Origin: JBBKXP01 sp038251315
GTDB lineage: Bacteria; Pseudomonadota; Alphaproteobacteria; Rhodobacterales; Rhodobacteraceae
Direction of reading: 5' to 3'
Assembly: GCA_038251315.1 (NCBI GenBank)
Contig: JBBSBK010000011.1
Location: 1 to 51,905 of the forward strand
DNA: 51,905 nucleotides
Position 1 is the first letter of the stretch. The number at the start of each line of letters is the position of its first letter. The notes under the pieces were generated by a model, which did no database searches, was not told the origin of the DNA, and was given only the letters and a program-made list of their open reading frames with translations. This document shows, piece after piece, positions 7,929 to 16,118 of the stretch. The translations under genes were made by a program, and so were the position numbers.

Positions 7929-8572
7929 ACTTCGGCCAGCAACGCGTCGAAATGATCGACCGCCCCTTCCGGTTCAAGGTCGAGGATGGCGCGCCCCGCG
8001 GGGCCGAAGGTGACAAGGATCGACGGCACCCCGGCGGCGCGGGCAGTCCTGAAATCGGTCTCGGTATCGCCGACCAGCAGACTTTGCGCCAGCGTCCCCC
8101 CGGCTCGTTCAACCGCAGCGACATAGGGCGCCGGATCGGGTTTGCGCACCGGTAGCGTATCCGCCCCGATCAGCGAGGCAAAGGCATCCCGCACCCCGAG
8201 GGCGGTCATCAGGGTTTCGGCCAGCCCTTCGGGCTTGTTCGTGCAGATGCCGACCGCGTAGCCCGCCGATTTCAACGCCGCAACGGCCGCCATCGTGCCG
8301 GGATAAAGGGCAGTATGGGTGGCGATATCAGCCCCGTAGGCGGCCAGCAGGCGCGGATACTGGCGGTCGATCCCGGCCATGTCGGCGACCCCGGCCCGCG
8401 CAAATCCCAAGGTCAGCATCGCCCGCCCGCCACGCAGGGCGGTGGCGGCATCAGTGCGGTGGTCCAGCACATCGCCAAGGCCCATGTCGCGAAAGCAGAC
8501 ATTCGCGGCGTTGATCAGATCGCGGCTGGTATCGGCCAGCGTCCCGTCGAGGTCGAAAATCACGGTGCGCAT
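7910..8572 (-). CDS. gph: HAD-family phosphoglycolate phosphatase-like hydrolase
   Basis: A 220-residue haloacid-dehalogenase-superfamily phosphatase. Motif I is FDLDGTLADTSRD with the nucleophile aspartate near residue 7. Motif II is the ICTNKPEG region, motif III the lysine in PVRKPDPAPY, and motif IV VGDTETDFRTA. Length and the GDTETD motif fit Gph, which clears 2-phosphoglycolate from DNA repair or photorespiration-like chemistry; other small phosphates are possible. Start at MRTVIF, preceded by GAGGAGCAACC; a longer frame with MSRGAT exists but lacks a better ribosome site. The 3' end overlaps the opposite MmgE/PrpD gene. Confidence 0.85.
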   Translation of the reverse strand: MRTVIFDLDGTLADTSRDLINAANVCFRDMGLGDVLDHRTDAATALRGGRAMLTLGFARAGVADMAGIDRQYPRLLAAYGADIATHTALYPGTMAAVAALKSAGYAVGICTNKPEGLAETLMTALGVRDAFASLIGADTLPVRKPDPAPYVAAVERAGGTLAQSLLVGDTETDFRTARAAGVPSILVTFGPAGRAILDLEPEGAVDHFDALLAEVQRLIG

Positions 8573-8586
8573 GGTTGCTCCTCTTG

Positions 8587-8600
8587 ACATGGCCCCATGT
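8587..8600. repeat. palindrome ACATGG-CC-CCATGT between gph and glmU
   Basis: A perfect 6-2-6 inverted repeat just upstream of the gph ribosome site. A TTGACA hexamer (8584-8589, plus strand, full -35 consensus) overlaps its left arm, but no good -10 is found at 16-18 bases from it. It could be an operator for gph or for the divergent glmU, or chance. Confidence 0.3.
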
Positions 8601-8701
8601 AACCGAACGAAACGCTCTGTGAACCCCCCGCAACTTGCGATAGTTGGCGGGACGGGTCAGAACCGGGCCAAGAAACGGCAGGCCAGTAAAGACGGGGCAG
8701 C

Positions 8702-10054
8702 ATGAGCATTGCAGCGATCATCCTTGGCGCGGGCTTGGGCACGCGAATGAACAGCGACCTGCCCAAGGTGCTGCACCCTCTGGGCGGCGCACCGCTGCTG
8801 GTGCATGCGATGAAGGCGGCGATGGCGCTGGAACCGGATTTTACGGTCGTGGTGGCCGGACACGGGGCCGAGGCGGTGAAAAGGGCCGCACAAGACTGGG
8901 ATCCCGAGGCGGTCGTGGTCGTGCAGGCTGAGCAGCTTGGCACCGCGCATGCGGTCGCGCAGGCGCGGGCGGCGCTGCTTGGTTTCACGGGCGACGCGCT
9001 GGTGCTTTACGGCGACACGCCTTTCGTGCGCCCTGAAACGCTTGAAGCGATGATCGCCGCACGGGCCGATCATGCGGTCGTGGTGCTGGGGTTCGAGGCT
9101 GTCGATCCGGGGCGCTACGGACGGCTGGTGACGACGGGTGACATTCTGGAACGGATCGTCGAATACAAAGACGCGGACCTGGCGACGCGGGCGATTACCT
9201 TGTGCAATTCCGGCGTTGTCTGTGCCGATGCCGCACTGATGTTCGACCTGATCGCCGGTGTCGGCAACGCCAACGCGGCAGGCGAGTTTTACCTGACCGA
9301 CGTCGTCGGCATTGCCCGGTCGCGCGGGTTATCGGCTGGCGTGGTACGCTGCGCCGAGGCCGAAACGTTGGGTATTAACAGCCGAGATGAACTGGCCGCT
9401 GCCGAGGCATCACTACAGGCCGCCAAACGCGGCGAGGCGCTTGCAGATGGCGTCACCCTGACCGCCCCCGACACGGTATTCTTTGCCCACGACACGGTGA
9501 TCGGACGCGACGCCCTGATCGAACCCAACGTGGTGTTCGGCCCCGGCGTGACGGTCGAATCCGGCGCACGGATAAGGGCTTTTTCGCATCTCGAGGGCTG
9601 TCACGTCTCGCGCGGCGCCGTGGTCGGCCCGTTTGCCCGCCTGCGCCCCGGCGCAGAACTGGCCGAGGACGTGCATGTCGGCAATTTCGTCGAGATCAAG
9701 AACGCGGTCGTCGCCGAAGGGGCCAAGGTCAACCATCTGACCTATATCGGTGATGCCGACATCGGGGCGCGCACCAACGTCGGCGCGGGGACGATCACCT
9801 GCAACTACGACGGGGTTTTCAAGCATCGGACGGTGATCGGCGCGAACGTGTTCGTCGGGTCCAACACGATGTTCGTGGCCCCGGTCACTGTGGGCGACAA
9901 CGCGATGACGGCGACGGGTACCATCGTGACCCAAGACGTGCCTGTCGGGGCGCTGGCGGTGGGTCGTTCCAAACAGGTCAACAAACCGGGCTGGGCGGTG
10001 CGCATGTTCGAAAAGTTAAAGGCTGCCAAGGTAAAAGCCGGTAAGGATACCTGA
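8702..10054 (+). CDS. glmU: bifunctional UDP-N-acetylglucosamine pyrophosphorylase / glucosamine-1-phosphate acetyltransferase
   Basis: Makes UDP-GlcNAc for peptidoglycan and LPS: acetylates glucosamine-1-phosphate, then uridylates it. The 450-residue protein has the N-terminal nucleotidyltransferase signature AAIILGAGLGTRMNSDLPK (res 4-22), with AEQLGTAHAV and YGDTPFV for uridine and metal binding. From about residue 250 follows the left-handed beta-helix of hexapeptide repeats ending in the acetyltransferase site (KNAVVAEGAKVNHLTYIGDA, then NYDGVFKHRT). Full length for the family. glmS follows after 2 bases, so both enzymes of the hexosamine route are made from one message. Confidence 0.97.
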   Translation: MSIAAIILGAGLGTRMNSDLPKVLHPLGGAPLLVHAMKAAMALEPDFTVVVAGHGAEAVKRAAQDWDPEAVVVVQAEQLGTAHAVAQARAALLGFTGDALVLYGDTPFVRPETLEAMIAARADHAVVVLGFEAVDPGRYGRLVTTGDILERIVEYKDADLATRAITLCNSGVVCADAALMFDLIAGVGNANAAGEFYLTDVVGIARSRGLSAGVVRCAEAETLGINSRDELAAAEASLQAAKRGEALADGVTLTAPDTVFFAHDTVIGRDALIEPNVVFGPGVTVESGARIRAFSHLEGCHVSRGAVVGPFARLRPGAELAEDVHVGNFVEIKNAVVAEGAKVNHLTYIGDADIGARTNVGAGTITCNYDGVFKHRTVIGANVFVGSNTMFVAPVTVGDNAMTATGTIVTQDVPVGALAVGRSKQVNKPGWAVRMFEKLKAAKVKAGKDT

Positions 10055-10056
10055 AA

Positions 10057-11877
10057 ATGTGCGGAATTGTTGGTATCCTAGGGAATCATGAAGCGGCGCC
10101 GATCCTTGTCGAGGCGCTGAAACGGCTGGAATATCGCGGTTACGATTCCGCCGGGATCGCCACCGTCAACCACGGCGTCCTGGACCGCCGCCGCGCCGTC
10201 GGCAAGCTGGTCAACCTGAACGACGAACTGGTCCACAATCCGCTCGCCGGCAAGGCCGGGATCGGACACACCCGCTGGGCGACGCATGGTGCGGCCTCGG
10301 TCAGGAACGCCCACCCGCACCGAGCCGGGGGGGTCGCGGTGGTGCACAACGGGATCATCGAGAATTTCCGCGCGTTGCGGGCGTTTCTGGCGGAACAGGG
10401 CGTCGGCTATGAAACCGACACCGACACCGAAACCGTCGCCCTGCTGACGCAATACTACATCGATCAGGACCTGTCGCCGCGCGACGCTGCCGCACAGACC
10501 ATCGCGCGGCTTGAAGGTGCCTATGCCTTGTGTTTCCTGTTCGAGGGTGAAGACGATCTGCTGATTGCCGCCCGCAAGGGGTCACCACTGGCCATCGGGC
10601 ACGGATCGGGCGAGATGTTCGTCGGGTCCGACGCCATCGCGCTGGCGCCGATGACCGACCGGATCACCTATCTTGAGGAAGGCGACTGGGCCGTCGTCAC
10701 CCGCGATTCGGTTGAAATCCGCGATGCGGCGGGGCGGATCGCCAACCGCCCCCTCAAGGTCGTGCAGATCGACGGTGCGGGAGTAGACAAGGCCGGCTTC
10801 AAACACTTCATGGCCAAGGAAATTGCCGAACAGCCCGCCGTGCTGACCGGGGCGCTGCAACATTACCTGACCGACGCGGGCGCGGTCCGGTTGCCGGAAC
10901 CGGGGCTTGATTTCGTGCAGATCCAGCGCCTGACGATGGTCGCCTGCGGCACGGCCTATTATGCCTGCGTAGTCGCCAAATACTGGTTCGAACAGATCGC
11001 GGGCCTGCCAGTCGAGGTCGATGTGGCATCCGAATTCCGTTACCGCGAACCGCCAATTACCCCCGGCACCGTCGCCATCTTCGTCAGCCAGTCGGGCGAA
11101 ACCGCCGACACGCTGGCCGCCCTGCGCTATTGTCGCGACAAGGCGGACAGGATCGTCGCGGTGGTCAACGTCACCGAAAGCAGCATCGCGCGCGAGAGCG
11201 ATCTGGCCCTGCCGATTCATGCCGGGGTGGAAATCGGGGTCGCCTCGACCAAGGCGTTCACCTGCCAGTTGACGACGCTGGCCTTGCTGGTGCTGAAGGC
11301 AGCGCAGGATCGCGGACGGCTGGACGCAAGCGGGGATGCGAAAATGGTGGCGGCACTGCGCGGGTTGCCGGGGGTGATGAACCTCGCGCTCGGGATCGAG
11401 GGGCGCTGCATCGACATCGCGCGCAAACTGGCCGAAGCCCGTGATATCCTGTTTCTGGGCCGTGGCCGGATGTATCCGATTGCGATGGAAGGGGCGCTTA
11501 AGCTGAAGGAAATCAGTTATATACATGCTGAAGCTTATGCTTCTGGCGAACTGAAACACGGTCCCATCGCGCTGGTGGATAAAAACGTGCCGGTGATCGT
11601 TATGGCCCCCAGCGACGCCTTGTTCGACAAGACAGTGAGCAACATGCAAGAGGTCATGGCGCGGGGCGGAAAGGTCTTGCTGATCACCGACCAAAAGGGG
11701 GCGGCACAAGCGTCGGAGGGGGTGTGGGAAACCATCGTGATGCCCGAGGTCGACGATTTTCTGGCGCCGATCCAATATGCGATTCCGGCACAGTTGCTGG
11801 CCTATCACACCGCCGTTGCCAAGGGGACGGACGTCGATCAGCCGCGCAATCTGGCAAAATCGGTGACTGTTGAATAG
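10057..11877 (+). CDS. glmS: glutamine--fructose-6-phosphate aminotransferase (isomerizing)
   Basis: Forms glucosamine-6-phosphate from fructose-6-phosphate and glutamine, the entry to amino-sugar synthesis. The 606-residue protein opens MCGIVGILG, so Cys 2 is freed as the N-terminal nucleophile of the glutaminase domain (about 1-240), with HTRWATHG and HNGIIENF motifs. Two SIS sugar-isomerase domains follow (SQSGETADTLAALRYC; SYIHAEAYASGELKHGPIAL) and the end is DQPRNLAKSVTVE, the conserved C-tail. Overlap-tight with glmU upstream. I see no glmS riboswitch-like leader, which is not expected in this group. Confidence 0.97.
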   Translation: MCGIVGILGNHEAAPILVEALKRLEYRGYDSAGIATVNHGVLDRRRAVGKLVNLNDELVHNPLAGKAGIGHTRWATHGAASVRNAHPHRAGGVAVVHNGIIENFRALRAFLAEQGVGYETDTDTETVALLTQYYIDQDLSPRDAAAQTIARLEGAYALCFLFEGEDDLLIAARKGSPLAIGHGSGEMFVGSDAIALAPMTDRITYLEEGDWAVVTRDSVEIRDAAGRIANRPLKVVQIDGAGVDKAGFKHFMAKEIAEQPAVLTGALQHYLTDAGAVRLPEPGLDFVQIQRLTMVACGTAYYACVVAKYWFEQIAGLPVEVDVASEFRYREPPITPGTVAIFVSQSGETADTLAALRYCRDKADRIVAVVNVTESSIARESDLALPIHAGVEIGVASTKAFTCQLTTLALLVLKAAQDRGRLDASGDAKMVAALRGLPGVMNLALGIEGRCIDIARKLAEARDILFLGRGRMYPIAMEGALKLKEISYIHAEAYASGELKHGPIALVDKNVPVIVMAPSDALFDKTVSNMQEVMARGGKVLLITDQKGAAQASEGVWETIVMPEVDDFLAPIQYAIPAQLLAYHTAVAKGTDVDQPRNLAKSVTVE

Positions 11878-11910
11878 ACTCTCGGTGCACGCATGACGAC
11901 GGTTCGGATG

Positions 11911-12402
11911 TTAGCCCCCGGCAAACACTGCAACCTCGATGATCCCGGTCAGCGGAGCACCCAGCAGGCGCATCGCCGGCAGGCTGATCTGGCTGCCTGA
12001 CCCCGCCGTGCCACCGGAGGGGCGCAGTTCGATGTTGATGGCGGTCCCCTCATAGTCGATCCGGCCTTGGGTCAGGGTGCTGACGAGCGGGGTTTTCAAC
12101 CAGATACCGGGATCGGCGGGCGACCCGAGGGTGGCCAGCGTCGTGCCCAGCGATTGTTCGCCGACCGGGGCTGCAGGGGCCGTCGCGGCGGCACGATCTT
12201 CGGCCGTCGTCGTGTCAAACTGCGCTGCGGTTCGCGCTGCGGGTGGTGGTGGTGGTGGTGGTGTCAGGACCAGAGCCGGCGCAGGGGACGCAACGGCGGC
12301 GGCCGTCGTCACCGGGGCATCGGGGGACTTGAACACGCCCTGCAAAGACGGCGATTCGCAGGCGGACAGGATCAGGGCGGACAACAGGGCGAAATTTTTC
12401 AT
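11911..12402 (-). CDS. putative lipoprotein with proline-rich linker, unknown function
   Basis: A 163-residue protein whose N-terminus MKNFALLSALILSACES has a lipobox (LSAC, Cys near residue 15), so it should be lipid-anchored in the envelope. A low-complexity Ala/Pro linker with seven prolines follows, then a C-terminal domain of about 80 residues (starting LGTTLATLGSPADPG) with predicted beta strands. I do not recognise its function. No Shine-Dalgarno sequence is present, and a strong promoter ends 6 bases before the ATG, so the mRNA may be leaderless. It converges with glmS and diverges from moaA. Confidence 0.8.
   Translation of the reverse strand: MKNFALLSALILSACESPSLQGVFKSPDAPVTTAAAVASPAPALVLTPPPPPPPAARTAAQFDTTTAEDRAAATAPAAPVGEQSLGTTLATLGSPADPGIWLKTPLVSTLTQGRIDYEGTAINIELRPSGGTAGSGSQISLPAMRLLGAPLTGIIEVAVFAGG
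12242..12262. repeat. trinucleotide repeat, seven GGT units
   Basis: Seven perfect GGT units lie in the lipoprotein gene, where the opposite strand encodes the run of prolines. Unit changes would add or remove single prolines without a frameshift, so this is a length-variable linker at most, not an on/off switch. Confidence 0.8.
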
Positions 12403-12408
12403 GCAGCC

Positions 12409-12437
12409 AGTATATTCCGGGTTCACGGTCCTGGCAA
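12409..12437 (-). promoter_or_regulatory. near-consensus promoter of the lipoprotein gene
   Basis: Minus strand: -35 TTGCCA (5 of 6, 12432-12437), 17-base spacer, -10 TATACT (5 of 6, 12409-12414). Only six bases separate the -10 from the ATG at 12402, so transcription should start at or next to the A of the start codon. Confidence 0.6.
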
Positions 12438-12488
12438 CGCCGCCCGCGCGCCTTGCGCCACCCCACGGCGCGGCATAGGTTGGATCGC

Positions 12489-13487
12489 ATGGAGACGCTT
12501 ATTGACCCCTTTGCCCGCGCGATCCGCTATCTGCGGGTGTCGGTCACTGACCGCTGCGATTTCCGCTGCGTCTATTGCATGTCGGAAAACATGACGTTTC
12601 TGCCCAAAAAAGACCTGCTGAGCCTCGAGGAACTGGACCGCCTTTGCACCACCTTCATCGGACTTGGTGTGCAAAAACTGCGGATTACAGGGGGCGAGCC
12701 CTTGGTGCGCCGGGGCATCATGACGTTTTTCAACGCCATGTCGCGGCATCTGGACAGTGGGGCCCTGCAGGAACTGACACTGACGACCAACGGGAGCCAG
12801 CTGGAGAAATATGCCGCCGAACTGTTCGCGGCAGGGGTGCGGCGGGTGAATGTGTCGCTCGATACGCTGGATCCGGCCAAGTTCGCCGCGATCACCCGCT
12901 GGGGGCGTCTGGATCAGGTGTTGCGTGGGATCGATGCGGCGCAGAATGCCGGGCTGCGGGTCAAGATCAACACGGTCGCGCTGAAAGGCGTCAACGAGGA
13001 TGACCTGTTCGGATTGGTAGACTGGTGCGCCGCGCGTGACCTTGATCTGACGTTTATCGAGGTGATGCCGATGGGCGATATCGGCAACGAGGACAGGCTG
13101 GCCCAATACTGGTCGCTGCGCGATCTGCGGGCCACTCTGGGCGAACGCCACACGATCACCGATCTGGCCGAACGCAGTGGCGGACCGGCAAGGTATGTAC
13201 GCCTGGAAAACGGGCAAAAGGTCGGATTCATCACCCCGCTGTCGCATAATTTCTGCGAAAGCTGCAACCGGGTGCGGATCACCTGCACCGGTGAAATCTA
13301 TACCTGCCTAGGGCAGGAAGGCCACAGCGACCTGCGCGCGCCACTGCGGGCCTCAGCCGACGACGAGGTGCTTGAGAATGCCATTCGGGCCGCGATTGCG
13401 CTGAAACCCAAGGGGCACGATTTCGACTATTCGCGGCAGTCCGTGGATGGGCAGGTCAGCCGGCACATGAGCCATACGGGCGGCTGA
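12489..13487 (+). CDS. moaA: GTP 3',8-cyclase, molybdenum cofactor synthesis
   Basis: Radical-SAM enzyme for the first step of molybdopterin synthesis, turning GTP into 3',8-cyclo-GTP. The 332-residue protein has the N-terminal 4Fe-4S motif CDFRCVYC (about res 19-26), the SAM-binding ITGGEPLVRRG, and the C-terminal cluster cysteines FCESCNRVRITCTGEIYTCL that bind GTP. It ends in Gly-Gly, which MoaA needs for activity. I start at METLIDPFARAI; upstream in-frame codons lack a ribosome site. moaC is not adjacent. It ends 2 bases from the convergent amidohydrolase gene. Confidence 0.96.
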   Translation: METLIDPFARAIRYLRVSVTDRCDFRCVYCMSENMTFLPKKDLLSLEELDRLCTTFIGLGVQKLRITGGEPLVRRGIMTFFNAMSRHLDSGALQELTLTTNGSQLEKYAAELFAAGVRRVNVSLDTLDPAKFAAITRWGRLDQVLRGIDAAQNAGLRVKINTVALKGVNEDDLFGLVDWCAARDLDLTFIEVMPMGDIGNEDRLAQYWSLRDLRATLGERHTITDLAERSGGPARYVRLENGQKVGFITPLSHNFCESCNRVRITCTGEIYTCLGQEGHSDLRAPLRASADDEVLENAIRAAIALKPKGHDFDYSRQSVDGQVSRHMSHTGG

Positions 13488-13489
13488 CG

Positions 13490-14653
13490 TCAGGCCGCCG
13501 GCATCCGTTCCTCGACGATCCCTGCCCACCACGAACAGCCGGCCGGAATTGCCTCGTCGTTGAAGTTGTATTCCGGGTGGTGCACCATCGCGGTATCGCC
13601 ATTGCCCACAAGGATATAGGCGCCGGGGCGTTCTTCCAGCATGTAGGCGAAATCTTCGCCGCCCATGACCAGCGGCGCATCTGCGCAAGACCCCGATACC
13701 CGGGCCGCGACCTGCGCGGCGAATTCGGTTTGTTCTACGTGGTTCACCATGCTGGGATAGCCGTCAATGTAGTTGACATGCGCGATTGCGCCAAAGGCCT
13801 GCGCCGTCGCCTCGGCAATGGCGATCAACCGCTTTCGCGCCAGGACGCGCATCGCTTTGGACATGGTGCGCACGGTCCCTTTCAGCATCACCGTCTGCGG
13901 GATCACATTGAACGCCTTGGACGAGCTTTCGATGGAGGTGACCGACACAACCACCTGATCGACCGGGTCGGCGTTGCGGCTCGCGATGGATTGCAGCGCC
14001 TGTATCAGTTGCGCCGATGTCACAACCGGGTCGACGGTTTCGTGTGGTTTCGCGGCATGGCCGCCCTTGCCCGTCACGGTAATTTCAAACTGATCGGTGG
14101 CGGCAAAGAACGCGCCGGGACGGATCGAAAAGCTGCCGACCGGCGCGCCGGGCCAGTTGTGCATCCCGTAAACCTCTTGAATGCCGAAACGGTCCATCAT
14201 GCCGTCGGCGCACATCTCGCGACCGCCGCCGCCGCCTTCTTCGGCGGGTTGAAAGATCACTACGACGGTGCCGTCGAAATTCCGTGTTTCGGCGAGATAT
14301 CTGGCGGCGCCGAGCAGCATTGCCGTGTGCCCGTCATGGCCACAGGCGTGCATCGCGCCGGGGGTTTCGCTGGCATAATCAAGCCCCGTCGCCTCGAGGA
14401 TCGGCAGCGCGTCCATATCGGCACGCAGGCCGATCACCTTGCCGGATCGGTCCGACTTGCCCTTGATCGTGGCAACGACGCCGGTGCGCCCGATCCCGGT
14501 GTCAACGCTGTCGCAGCCGAATTCGCGCAACTTGTCAGCGACCAGTGCCGACGTGCGGTGGGTGTCGAACAGGATTTCAGGATGGGCGTGGATATCGCGC
14601 CGCCATGCGGTGATTTCGGGGAGCAATTCGGCAAAGCGGTTCTTGACGGGCAT
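13490..14653 (-). CDS. M20D-family amidohydrolase (hippurate hydrolase-like)
   Basis: A 387-residue zinc/manganese amidohydrolase that cleaves N-acyl amino acids. Metal and catalytic motifs: RADMDALP (about res 79-86), HACGHDGHTAMLLG (about 102-115), PAEEGGGGGREM (about 137-148, with the Glu-Glu pair), MHNWPGAPVGS, and the C-terminal MGGEDFAYMLEERPGAY with a metal-binding glutamate. The dimerisation domain sits between about 180 and 295. Substrates in this family range from hippurate to indole-acetyl amino acids, so the exact one is unknown. Start at MPVKNRF; upstream codons lack coding character. It is the third minus-strand gene after argE and the amine oxidase, 127 bases behind the latter. 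Confidence 0.88.
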   Translation of the reverse strand: MPVKNRFAELLPEITAWRRDIHAHPEILFDTHRTSALVADKLREFGCDSVDTGIGRTGVVATIKGKSDRSGKVIGLRADMDALPILEATGLDYASETPGAMHACGHDGHTAMLLGAARYLAETRNFDGTVVVIFQPAEEGGGGGREMCADGMMDRFGIQEVYGMHNWPGAPVGSFSIRPGAFFAATDQFEITVTGKGGHAAKPHETVDPVVTSAQLIQALQSIASRNADPVDQVVVSVTSIESSSKAFNVIPQTVMLKGTVRTMSKAMRVLARKRLIAIAEATAQAFGAIAHVNYIDGYPSMVNHVEQTEFAAQVAARVSGSCADAPLVMGGEDFAYMLEERPGAYILVGNGDTAMVHHPEYNFNDEAIPAGCSWWAGIVEERMPAA

Positions 14654-14780
14654 GGCAGGCTCCAACACGGGGATATCGCGCGAGCCTGACCCATCGGGCC
14701 GATCAGGGCAAGGGGCCGCCACAGTCTATTGCTGGCGACACCGGGACACTTTCGGCAACGCGAAAGCTAACCGGATTCAG

Positions 14781-16118
14781 TTATCTGGCGATGTCCAATC
14801 GCGATCCGTCGCTGAACCGCGACAACCGGAACCGGCTGATGTCGTGCCCCGGCGTATCGCCCGCGACCAACGCCGCCGCGATCCGTCCAAAGCCGGGGCC
14901 GATCCCGAAACCGTGGCCGCACATTCCCGTGGCGACGGTCAGGCCGGGCAGGGTTTCGGCCCTGTCGACCACCGGCACCACATCGGGCAGCGTGTCGATC
15001 ATGCCCGCCCATGCGGTGCGGATCGCGGTCGGCCCGATACCCGGAAAGATCGCGCTGAAATCGCGGGCCAGTTCTGCGACCTTGCGGGCGTTCGGGGCCG
15101 GGTTCAGCACCCGCATCGCCTCGAACGGGCTGGGACCGTCAGCGGACCAGCGGCGCGACGTCGTCCAGGCATCGGGATAACCGCGCGGGGCAGTGGGACG
15201 GAACGCTGTTCCCAACGGGTCGCCCATCAGCGGCCGGGCATAGTGGGGCACTGCGCGAAACGCATCAGGGCCGATGTAAAGTTCGTGGAAGGTATCGGGG
15301 GCCAGCGTATAACCGCCATCGTCGCGCCGCCGCCACGCGATCGTGTTCGATTTGGCGCTGTCAAAGACCGGCGCCATCGGCGCGGTAGCAACGACCGTGG
15401 CGCGCACCGATAGTTGTGGAATGGATATTCCATGACGGCGGAGCAGCAGCGCCGACCAGGCTCCCCCCGCCACGACGACGGAGGGGGCGCTGACCCGGCC
15501 TTGTTCGGTCACGACACCCGCGACCCGGCCCGCCGCCACGTCGATCAGTCGCGCGGCGCAGTTTTCGACGATGGTGACGCCCGCCCGCACGGCTGCCCGC
15601 GCCAGTATCGGCACCGCGACCCAAGGTTCGGCTCGCATGTCGGATGCCGTGAACATCCCGCCTTTCCAGCGCACCGCGGCGTCGGGCAGCATCTCCGCCA
15701 CCTCTGCCCGGCTCAGCAGCCGCGTGTCCAGATCGTGCGCCTTGGCATGCGGCAGCCATGCCTCGTAACCGGCGACCTCGCTGGCCTTTTCCGCCAGATA
15801 CATCGATCCGCTTTGACGCAGCCCCAGATCTTCGCCCACCTCGGTCGCCAGCTGCCGCCAAAGCGAAATCGACTCGATCATGATCGGCAGTTCGGCGGGG
15901 TCGCGGTTTTGCTGACGGATCCGGCCCCAGTTGCGCGACGATTGTTCGCCCGCGACCCGACCCTTTTCGACCACAACGGCGCGCAGGCCGCGCTTGGCGC
16001 ATTCCCAGGCCGTCATCACGCCGATGATGCCGCCGCCAATGACGACGACATCGGCCTGGGGCGGCAGCGGACCGGGGTGTTCAACCGGCGACTGGGCCGA
16101 AATCGGAAACGGGGTCAT
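14781..16118 (-). CDS. FAD-dependent amine/amino acid oxidase (DAO family)
   Basis: A 445-residue flavoprotein with the N-terminal Rossmann motif VVVIGGGIIGVMTAWECAKRG (about res 25-45), then SSRNWGRIRQQNRDPAELP, a pattern of D-amino-acid-oxidase-like proteins acting on secondary or methylated amines. The C-terminal FAD-binding stretch is GLTVATGMCGHGFGIGPGFG. It probably oxidises an amino acid or N-alkyl amino acid to an imine, passing electrons to oxygen or the chain. The ATG overlaps the TGA of argE (ATGA), so both are translationally coupled. Placed beside two amide hydrolases and a peptide transporter, it may handle a released amine. Substrate unknown. Confidence 0.85.
   Translation of the reverse strand: MTPFPISAQSPVEHPGPLPPQADVVVIGGGIIGVMTAWECAKRGLRAVVVEKGRVAGEQSSRNWGRIRQQNRDPAELPIMIESISLWRQLATEVGEDLGLRQSGSMYLAEKASEVAGYEAWLPHAKAHDLDTRLLSRAEVAEMLPDAAVRWKGGMFTASDMRAEPWVAVPILARAAVRAGVTIVENCAARLIDVAAGRVAGVVTEQGRVSAPSVVVAGGAWSALLLRRHGISIPQLSVRATVVATAPMAPVFDSAKSNTIAWRRRDDGGYTLAPDTFHELYIGPDAFRAVPHYARPLMGDPLGTAFRPTAPRGYPDAWTTSRRWSADGPSPFEAMRVLNPAPNARKVAELARDFSAIFPGIGPTAIRTAWAGMIDTLPDVVPVVDRAETLPGLTVATGMCGHGFGIGPGFGRIAAALVAGDTPGHDISRFRLSRFSDGSRLDIAR

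Noticed and set aside
12242..12262. GGT repeat as a phase-variation switch
   Set aside because: Unit length is three bases, so slippage cannot shift the frame; at most it changes a proline count.
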